Shown piece after piece: positions 55,533 to 64,000 of a stretch of DNA of 64,000 bases (positions within the stretch are counted from its first letter, which is position 1; every line of letters begins with the position of its first letter). Made by a program: the position numbers and the translations under genes. Location: assembly GCF_000007705.1 (NCBI RefSeq), contig NC_005085.1, positions 434,001 through 498,000 of the forward strand, read 5' to 3'. Source of the DNA: Chromobacterium violaceum ATCC 12472 (GTDB lineage Bacteria; Pseudomonadota; Gammaproteobacteria; Burkholderiales; Chromobacteriaceae). A model generated the notes under the pieces. It saw nothing but the letters and a program-made list of their open reading frames with translations, did no database searches and was not told the DNA's origin.

Positions 55533-56060
55533 TTGGCTACCGAGCTCCATTTTTCCTCGCTGTGCCAGTCTGTGTCCCTGCGTCCCGCGCGCCAGGCAGA
55601 CGCGCCGTGCATCGATCGCATTTACCGCAGCGCGCGTCCCGATCTGCAGTGGATAGACGGCGACGCCGAATTGATAGACTCGGTCCAGCGCCAGCAGCTC
55701 CAGGTGTTGCAGCAGGGGACGGGGCACCATTATCCCAACGCGATGCACTTCATCGTCGAAAAGGCGGGAAGCGCGGTCGGCGCAGTGATGGTCGATTTCG
55801 GCCCCAACGAAGTGCGGATCATCTTCCTGGCCATGCTGCCGGAGGCCCGCGGCCAGGGCTACGGCAAGGCCGTGCTGCAGGGCTTGCAGCAGGCGGCGCG
55901 GCAGGTGGGCGCGCCGCTGGCCGCCGTGGTCTGGCACAACAACGGCGAGGCGCGCCGCGTCTACCAATCGCTGGGTTTCGTGCAGGAGGAGGCTGGGGCG
56001 ATGGCCGACAAGCTGGTGTGGCACCCGCAAGGGTCGCGGGTGATGGTTGGGGCCGGCTGA
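55533..56060 (+). CDS. GNAT-family N-acetyltransferase (TTG start)
   Basis: The 175-residue protein has the GNAT motif A (FLAMLPEARGQGYGKAVLQGL) and a motif B with NNGEARRVYQSLGFVQEE. The start is TTG 55533, with a strong AAGGAG (55521-55526) 6 bases upstream; no ATG fits. It follows the export cluster by 71 bases in the same direction. The next minus-strand gene pair encodes tail-collar-type proteins, and such GNAT genes often accompany them, but the function is unknown. Confidence 0.85.
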   Translation: MATELHFSSLCQSVSLRPARQADAPCIDRIYRSARPDLQWIDGDAELIDSVQRQQLQVLQQGTGHHYPNAMHFIVEKAGSAVGAVMVDFGPNEVRIIFLAMLPEARGQGYGKAVLQGLQQAARQVGAPLAAVVWHNNGEARRVYQSLGFVQEEAGAMADKLVWHPQGSRVMVGAG

Positions 56061-56083
56061 GGCCGGCGTTCCCGGTTGCGCGG

Positions 56084-56102
56084 GGGCGGACGGCGTCCGC
56101 CC
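56084..56102. terminator. GC-rich hairpin between convergent genes
   Basis: GGGCGGAC (56084-56091) and GTCCGCCC (56095-56102) form a perfect stem with a 3-base loop between the convergent GNAT and DUF6916-like genes. There is no T run, so it could be a weak bidirectional or Rho-dependent stop. Confidence 0.35.
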
Positions 56103-56111
56103 GGGACGCCG

Positions 56112-56447
56112 TCAGTTGAATGGCAGCTGGAAATAGCAATACCGCCGGTCGCGGCCCATCGCGCCGGTGCGGCTGATCCACACATCATCCAGCGTGCGGG
56201 CCGGCGATTCGCCAGCCGCCGGCAGTTGCAGCTGGCCGACGGCGTCGACCAGCTCCGTATTCGCGGTGGCGACCAGCTCCACCACGAACGGAGTGCGCTC
56301 GGTGCCTTCCCGTCCCGGCACTTGGGACAGGGGCTTCTGCCGTATCGACTGCACCTGCAACTCCACTTCCGGCCACGGCGCCGCATGGAAGCGGCAGCAT
56401 TGCCCGATCAGAGGCGCGAAATCCTCGCTGCTCAGCGTATCCAGCAT
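56112..56447 (-). CDS. DUF6916-like protein
   Basis: The 111-residue protein begins MLDTLSSEDFAPLIGQCCRFH and is a small strand-rich protein ending in YCYFQLPFN. The LSxEDFxPxxGxxF start fits the DUF6916 pattern, which is usually encoded next to tail-collar (microcystin-dependent) proteins. That is also the case here, with the collar gene 60 bases upstream in the same orientation. Its function is unknown. A GC-rich hairpin without a T run lies between the two genes. Confidence 0.65.
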   Translation of the reverse strand: MLDTLSSEDFAPLIGQCCRFHAAPWPEVELQVQSIRQKPLSQVPGREGTERTPFVVELVATANTELVDAVGQLQLPAAGESPARTLDDVWISRTGAMGRDRRYCYFQLPFN

Positions 56448-56507
56448 GATATTCCCCTTGTATGGCGAAGCCGGCGGGGCCGATGCGCTCCGCCGGCGTG
56501 TTGCTGT

Positions 56508-57095
56508 TTATTGTCGAGTCGGGAACAGGCCTTGGACCGCGATGCAGAAGTTCAGCGCCAGGAAGGGGTTGAGCACGCTGACCGGGGTGGTGCCGCCGGC
56601 CACGTCGGTGTTGCCGCTCAGACCCAGGCCCTTGACGGTGACCGGGCTTTCCAGTTGCTGGCTCCAGATGGTGGCGAGGCCGGTGCCGCCGCCGGAGGCG
56701 CCCAGGTAGGGGTTGCTGGTGCTGGGTGTGCTGGCGGGCGGATTGGGGTTGGCCACGGTGGAGGCCTGGAAGCTGACGTTGACCGCCGAGGTGCCGTGGG
56801 CATGGAGCGGCATGTTGGAGGTCAGCAGCGCGACGGTTTGCTGGCCGCCGAAGTTGCCGATCGCGTAGGACGGCAGGTTGTAGGTGGGTTGAGCCGGGCC
56901 GATGCTGATCGGCATCCGTCCACACAAGTTGGGCAATTGAAAGTTGGTGCTGCCGTTGCCGCCGTAGTGGTTGCCGATCACGGCGAACAGCGCCTGGTTT
57001 TGGCTGACTTGCAGCGTTTGGCCCTGGCATTGCGCCCAGTCGACCGGGGGATAGTCAAAGGCAAAGGGGATAATGCTGCCGATATAAGCTTCCAC
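56508..57095 (-). CDS. Phage tail collar domain protein (microcystin-dependent protein type)
   Basis: The 195-residue protein has the MdpB-type tail-collar pattern: VEAYIGSIIPFAFDYPPVDW, then CQGQTLQVSQNQALFAVIG and GGNGSTNFQLPNLCGRMPI. The C-terminus is Gly/Ser/Thr-rich and ends in a NFCIAVQGLFP motif. The start is a GTG at 57095 with AAGGAG 5 bases upstream; the longer frame to 57200 does not fit the family. These proteins are not phage genes in most genomes and may be surface or extracellular. The location is unknown. Confidence 0.88.
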   Translation of the reverse strand: MEAYIGSIIPFAFDYPPVDWAQCQGQTLQVSQNQALFAVIGNHYGGNGSTNFQLPNLCGRMPISIGPAQPTYNLPSYAIGNFGGQQTVALLTSNMPLHAHGTSAVNVSFQASTVANPNPPASTPSTSNPYLGASGGGTGLATIWSQQLESPVTVKGLGLSGNTDVAGGTTPVSVLNPFLALNFCIAVQGLFPTRQ

Positions 57096-57248
57096 GTTCG
57101 CTCCTTCGTCAGATGATCCCGTCGGCAACGTGCCGGCAGGGTGAGAAATGCCTGTCGTTGACATAGGTTTAGCCCATTGGGTTTTAAATTCAATCGACAT
57201 TGGCCTTTGTTTTGCCTGGTAGTTTTACTTAGGGGAGGCGAGCCGAGC

Positions 57249-59597
57249 ATGCGGAAAGCGCCGGCGGATCGCACCGGAAGTTCGCAAGCGACCATGATTC
57301 CGGAGGCTCGAGCCAGCGGGAATATGTCGTGCTGGATGGCCTGGGTGGCCGGCATCGTCGTCTGCGCTTTCCTGCCATCGTTGCCTGATCCCCGGTGGCT
57401 GGCGGCGGCGGCGGGGCTGGCCGCCGCGCCTGCGCTGCGGTTTCGTTCTCGGCCATGGGCGCGCCATGCCAGCATGCTCGCCTTGTGCCTGCTGATGGGG
57501 TTGGGATACGCCGCGCTTCGCGCGCAGTGGCGGCTGGAGCAGGCGTTGCCGCCCGCGTGGTGGCAGAAGCCGGTGGAGATGGTCGCCACGGTCAGGGGCC
57601 TGCCCGATCCCGGCGAGTACGGCGTTCGGCTGGTGCTGGAAGTGGAGCGGACGCTGACGCCGGGCGTGGCGCTGCCGGAGCGGGTGCAACTGCACGATTA
57701 CCAGCGGCGCGACTGGCCGCCCGGCAGCCGCTGGCAGCTGGGCGCGCGTTTCAAGCCGCGGCGCGGCAGCGCCAACGCCTTCGGTTTCGACGCCGAGCGC
57801 TGGCTCTGGTCGGAAGGTCTGCTCGCCGGCGGTTCGGCGGGCAAGGCGCGGCAGCGTCTGCAGGACCGCGGCGATCTGATGGCCTGGGTGGACCGCTGGC
57901 GGGGCGGCCAAGTCGCCCGCATCGAGCGGGTCTTGGGCGCCGGGCGCGAATCGGCCTTGGTGGCGGCGCTGACCGTCGGCGCGCAGCAGCGCGTCGCGCG
58001 CGAAGATTGGCAGCTGTTCGCCGCCACGGGCTTGACTCATATCGTTTCCGTGTCCGGCCTGCACATCACGATGCTGGCGGGGCTGGCTGCCTGGGTTTGC
58101 GCTCGGTTGGTGAGGCGGATTCCGGGGCTGCGCGCGCCCAGGGTGGCGACGGCGATGCTGGCGCTGGCGGCGGCGGCGCTGTATTCGCTGCTGGCCGGCT
58201 TCACGGTGCCGACCCAGCGCACGCTGTTCATGCTGGCGGTGGGCGGCGCCTGCTTGCTGTGGCGCCGCCAGCTGTCGCCGTTCCAGGCCTGGTGGCTGGC
58301 GCTGGCTGCGGTGTTGCTGCTGGACCCGTTTTCGGCGCTGACGCCCGGCTTGTGGCTGTCCTTCGGCCTGGTCGCGGCATTGATGTTCAGCTCGCTGGCT
58401 CGGCGTCAGCCTGCCGCCGGCTGGCGGGCCGCCGCCGCGGGACAGTGGGCGGCCGGCATCGCCAGCCTGGCGCCGCTGGCGGCGATGTTCGGCGGTTTTC
58501 CCCTGCTGTCGCCGCTGGCCAACGCGCTGGCGATTCCCTATGTCTCCGTTCTGCTGACGCCCTTGTCGCTGCTGGCGGTGGCTTTGCCGTGGGATGGGGG
58601 GCTGCAGCTTGCGGCTTGGCTGGTGCGGGGCTTCTACTGGCTGGTGGAGGCGCTGGCGAGGGGACCGGCCTGGCATGTGGCGGGAACGCCGTGGCCGCTG
58701 CTGGCTCTTGCCGCGGCCGGCAGCGTCTGGCTGATCGCGCCGCGCGCCGTGCCAGGCAAAACGCTGGCCGGGCTGCTGTTGCTGCCCATGCTGGTGTACC
58801 GGCCGCCCGGGCCTGGCTGGGGCGCGGCGCGCGCCACGGTGCTGGATGTGGGGCAAGGCCTGTCGGTGCTGGTGCAGACCGAGAGCCACGCGCTGTTGTT
58901 CGACACCGGGGCGGGCGAGGCCGGCCGCGTGGTGCTGCCGCAGCTGCGGGGGCTGGGCGTGGACCGGCTGGACGCCTTGCTGCTGTCTCACCACGATAGC
59001 GACCATGACGGCGCGGCGGCAGGGGTGAGGGCGGCGCTGCCGGTGGCGCGGGTGCTGGCGGGGCAGCCGCAGTCCATGTCCGGCGCGACGGTGTGCGCGC
59101 AGGGACAGGGCTGGGACTGGGATGGCGTCCGTTTCGACATGCTGGGGCCGCCTCCAGGCTGGGTCGCCGACGAGGACAACGCCCGCAGCTGCGTGATGCG
59201 AGTGGCCACGGCGCGGCAGGCGCTGCTGTTGAGCGGCGACGCGCCGGCGCGGCTGGAGGAGGCGCTGGCCGCGCAAGCGGGGGTGAAGCTGGCCAGCAGC
59301 GTCCTGGTCGCCGGCCACCATGGCAGCCGCACCGCCAGCAGCGAGGTGTGGCTGAGGGCGGCGAGGCCCCGCGTGGCGGTGATCAGCGCCGGGCATCTGA
59401 ACCGCTACCGCCATCCGCATCCGTCGGTGCTGGAGCGGTTGAGGCAGAAGGGCGCCGCCGTGCTGCGCACCGACCTGGACGGCGCGTTGACGCTGGAAAT
59501 GGGAGAGACGCTGGCCTGGCGCTGCCTGCGGCGCGAGCAGCCGCGTTACTGGCGCGAGGCCGGCCCCTGCGGCGAGTCGGTCAGTCTTCCTGATTGA
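57249..59597 (+). CDS. comEC: DNA uptake channel protein ComEC/Rec2
   Basis: The 782-residue protein has an N-terminal DUF4131-like region, a competence domain of many transmembrane segments with THIVSVSGLHITMLAGL and FTVPTQRTLFMLAVGG, and a C-terminal metallo-beta-lactamase-like domain with DVGQGLSVLVQTESHALLFDTG, LSHHDSDHDG and GHHGSRTASS. It should transport single-stranded DNA across the inner membrane. The start at 57249 has GGGGAGG 10 bases upstream; ATGs at 57294 and 57324 and the TTG at 57177 are alternatives. It overlaps the response regulator gene tail-to-tail by 17 bases. Confidence 0.95.
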   Translation: MRKAPADRTGSSQATMIPEARASGNMSCWMAWVAGIVVCAFLPSLPDPRWLAAAAGLAAAPALRFRSRPWARHASMLALCLLMGLGYAALRAQWRLEQALPPAWWQKPVEMVATVRGLPDPGEYGVRLVLEVERTLTPGVALPERVQLHDYQRRDWPPGSRWQLGARFKPRRGSANAFGFDAERWLWSEGLLAGGSAGKARQRLQDRGDLMAWVDRWRGGQVARIERVLGAGRESALVAALTVGAQQRVAREDWQLFAATGLTHIVSVSGLHITMLAGLAAWVCARLVRRIPGLRAPRVATAMLALAAAALYSLLAGFTVPTQRTLFMLAVGGACLLWRRQLSPFQAWWLALAAVLLLDPFSALTPGLWLSFGLVAALMFSSLARRQPAAGWRAAAAGQWAAGIASLAPLAAMFGGFPLLSPLANALAIPYVSVLLTPLSLLAVALPWDGGLQLAAWLVRGFYWLVEALARGPAWHVAGTPWPLLALAAAGSVWLIAPRAVPGKTLAGLLLLPMLVYRPPGPGWGAARATVLDVGQGLSVLVQTESHALLFDTGAGEAGRVVLPQLRGLGVDRLDALLLSHHDSDHDGAAAGVRAALPVARVLAGQPQSMSGATVCAQGQGWDWDGVRFDMLGPPPGWVADEDNARSCVMRVATARQALLLSGDAPARLEEALAAQAGVKLASSVLVAGHHGSRTASSEVWLRAARPRVAVISAGHLNRYRHPHPSVLERLRQKGAAVLRTDLDGALTLEMGETLAWRCLRREQPRYWREAGPCGESVSLPD

Positions 59598-60463
59598 CCA
59601 GCGCGACCACGCGGTTGCCCTTGCCCTGGTAGCGCAGGTCGTCGAAGGACAGCTTGCGCGCGATCAGGATGCCGCGGCCGTGGCTGTTCATCAGCGAAGA
59701 CGGCTCCGCATCCTGGTAGTACGCCCAGTCGAAGCCCGGTCCCATGTCCTCGATCGCGAACTGCAGCTGCGTGCCCTGGTGGGAGAATTCCACGGTGACT
59801 TCGCGGTCCAGATACTCCGGCGCCTGCAGCCGGCTTTCCAGCTCCTGCTCCCAGCGGCCGTTGGCGATCAGCTGGCTTTTCTGCTCGTAGCTGATCTCCA
59901 GGTTGCCGTGTTCGATCGCGTTGACCAGCAGCTCGAACAGGCCGGTGGCCACGCGCTCCGGCTGCCGGCAGGTCTTGGCCAGCAAGGCGGTGATCGCTTG
60001 CGCCTCGCGGTGGTTGCGGCAGCGGAAGGTGGCGGCGCGCAGGTGCTTGAGCGCGTCGACGTGCAGGTTGGCCAGCTCGCGGAAGCGTGCGTAGCGGTCC
60101 CAGTGGCCGACGGCGGCGCCGACGATGGCCAGCAGCATGTCGCGGGAGAACGGCTTGGTCAGGTAGTAGAAGGCGCCGGCCGCCAGGCCTTCCTGCACGC
60201 TGGCGGCCGCGCCCATCGCCGTCTGCATGATCACGGGCAGGAACTCCAGCCGGGGTTCCGCCTTGATCTTCTTCAGCACGTCGAAGCCGCTCATGCCGGG
60301 CATCATCTTGTCCAGCAGCACGGTTGAGTATTGCTCGCCCTCTTGCGACAGGATGTCCCAGGCGATCTCCCCGTTTTCCGCCTGGCGGGTTTCATAGCCG
60401 GCGTCCTGCAGTAGTTCCGCCATCAATTCCAGGTTGAAGGGTTCGTCGTCGACCAGCAGGAGT

Positions 60464-60474
<11 letters not shown>
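59581..60474 (-). CDS. Response regulator with RsbW-like ATPase output domain
   Basis: The 297-residue protein has a receiver domain with DDEP near residue 9, the phosphoacceptor Asp54 (LLLDKMMPGMSG) and Lys in LTKPFS (~105). A helical linker leads to a C-terminal HATPase_c_2-like domain, with an N box reading FELLVNAIEHGN and a second motif near EDMGPGFDW and SHGRGILIARKL. That is the anti-sigma-factor serine kinase type (RsbW/SpoIIAB). It overlaps the histidine kinase gene by 11 bases. The target of the ATPase domain is unknown. Confidence 0.9.
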
Positions 60475-63040
<2,566 letters not shown>

Positions 63041-63051
63041 GGGATCCCTCG

Positions 63052-63828
63052 TCAGCGATCGCTCAACTCTTGATACAGTGCCTCGAATTCACGGGACAGC
63101 TTGTGGCGCGGGTCCAGATAAATCATCGGCCGCGCGGCCTGGTGCGATTCGCGGATCTTGACCGAGGCCGACAACGGCGAGGCCAGCACCGGCAGGCCCT
63201 CCGCCTTCAGCTCGTCCACCAGCCGCACCGGCAGGCTGGCGCGCGGCTGGAACTGGTTCACCACGATGCCTTCGATGAACAGTTCGGGATTATGGTCGGC
63301 TCGAATCTCGTCGGCGCTTTCCTTCAGGTTATAGAGCGCGTGGCGCGAGAACGCATCGCAATCGAAAGGGATCAGGCAGCGGTCGGCGGCGATCAGCGCC
63401 GAGCGGGTGTAGAAATTCAGCGCCGGCGGGGTGTCTATCCAGATTTCGTCGTAAAGCGGCGCCAACTGGTCCAGCGCCTCCTTCAGCTTGAACATCTTGT
63501 AGCGCGATTCCAGCTTGGCCATCAGCTCGGACAGCTCGGGGTGCGAGGCCAGCAGCGACAGGCCGGCGATGCCGGGGTCGCGGACGAATTCATGCGGCTC
63601 CTTGGCGAACAGCGAGATATTGAGCATTTGCTGGAACAGATCCGCCACGCTGGGGCCGGCTTGGCCGGCGGCGGCGCCCAGCAGGTAGTGGCTGGCGTTG
63701 CCCTGCGGGTCCAGGTCGATCAGCAGCACGCGCCGGCCGCGGCTGGCCGCCACCGCCGCCAGGTTGACGGCGATGGTGGACTTGCCCACCCCGCCTTTCT
63801 GATTGAATACCACGCGTCGGATGGTCAT
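63052..63828 (-). CDS. ParA-family ATPase
   Basis: The 258-residue protein has a deviant Walker A (KGGVGKSTIAVNLA), a Walker A' / LIDLDPQGNAS motif and a Walker B-like IWIDTPPALNF. It belongs to the ParA/Soj/MinD-like group. It lacks an N-terminal DNA-binding extension. No parB or parS-like sequence is visible. In the same operon as a membrane kinase and its regulator, it more likely positions a protein complex than segregates DNA. Confidence 0.93.
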   Translation of the reverse strand: MTIRRVVFNQKGGVGKSTIAVNLAAVAASRGRRVLLIDLDPQGNASHYLLGAAAGQAGPSVADLFQQMLNISLFAKEPHEFVRDPGIAGLSLLASHPELSELMAKLESRYKMFKLKEALDQLAPLYDEIWIDTPPALNFYTRSALIAADRCLIPFDCDAFSRHALYNLKESADEIRADHNPELFIEGIVVNQFQPRASLPVRLVDELKAEGLPVLASPLSASVKIRESHQAARPMIYLDPRHKLSREFEALYQELSDR

Positions 63829-63900
63829 GGTGACTCCTGTTGTTGGGCGGCGCCGCAGACGGGGGGGCCCGGCGGGCTGCCGGATGCGGGTTGTCGCGTT

Positions 63901-64000
63901 CTAGAAGCCGGGCTGTCCTTTGCAAACCAGCAGCATCTGTTGATAACTGGCGGAGTTCTGCACCACCGGCATGGATTTTATCTGACCGTCATTATAGGAG
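63901..64000 (-). CDS. C-terminal end of an unidentified gene (truncated by window edge)
   Basis: On the minus strand the frame is open from the window edge to TAG at 63901-63903, encoding about 32 residues that end in VCKGQPGF. No family can be named from so little. It is reported because the reading frame is continuous and lies upstream of parA in the same direction, so it may belong to the same operon. Confidence 0.35.
   Translation of the reverse strand, partial: SYNDGQIKSMPVVQNSASYQQMLLVCKGQPGF

Noticed and set aside
57096-57200. N-terminal extension of the tail-collar protein
   Set aside because: The family N-terminus starts at the GTG at 57095, with AAGGAG 5 bases upstream.
57225-59420. 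Minus-strand frame opposite comEC
   Set aside because: Low-complexity shadow; comEC on the plus strand has all expected domains.
63052-63828. Plasmid or chromosome partition locus
   Set aside because: No parB or parS-like sites; the gene is in an operon with signalling proteins.

Overview
The window looks like chromosome of a GC-rich betaproteobacterium of the Chromobacterium/Neisseriales type. This is inferred from gene content (a complete mlaFEDCBA operon, an ibaG-murA pair, dapC-dapD, an AcrAB-type RND pump with a NodT-family outer-membrane factor, rsmJ, comEC) and from the strong GC bias of the codons. No rRNA or tRNA gene, IS element or CRISPR array was seen.

Bases 1-16455 hold the right-hand part of a P2-like contractile tail locus (prophage or tailocin). 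A truncated tape-measure gene is followed by U, X, D, V, a fibre module, W and J. The region then becomes an array of host-range modules: three different gpI paralogues, four fibre-type genes, one detached fibre tip and four small chaperone-type genes. Fibre tips are visibly poorer in GC than the structural genes. No capsid, terminase, portal, lysis or integrase gene is inside the window, so prophage and tailocin cannot be told apart here. A bidirectional terminator separates this region from the host chromosome.

Bases 16477-28678 carry a tripartite RND efflux operon with a divergent TetR repressor and an AcrR-type 24-bp operator, an ABC-2 exporter (yadGH-like), ibaG-murA, a patatin-like lipase, a periplasmic binding protein and yjdM. 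Bases 28755-39132 carry the mla phospholipid-transport operon with mlaA included, dapD and dapC for lysine/DAP synthesis, a DMT exporter, a GNAT enzyme, an unrecognised protein made of two tandem repeats, slyX and a Na+/H+ antiporter-like protein.

Bases 39341-43908 carry a DUF2325 gene with a tiny coupled ORF, a thioesterase, and an ArsR regulator divergent from a tightly coupled three-gene operon (DUF6058-like protein, atypical cytochrome P450, ABM-fold protein), then rsmJ. Bases 44148-55461 are the most unusual block. A 1854-residue LEPR-motif/DUF4347 repeat protein is followed, with near-zero spacing, by a TolC-family lipoprotein, a periplasmic HlyD-like adaptor, a membrane-anchored HlyD-like adaptor with an N-terminal cytoplasmic domain, and a PqqD-like/M50 protease/HlyD-like fusion. 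No ABC ATPase is present in the cluster. It reads as a dedicated surface-protein export system built around a site-2-type protease.

The right end holds a GNAT enzyme, a DUF6916-like/tail-collar pair, comEC, and a ParA-histidine kinase-response regulator operon in which the regulator ends in an RsbW-like ATPase domain. A truncated reading frame runs off the right edge.
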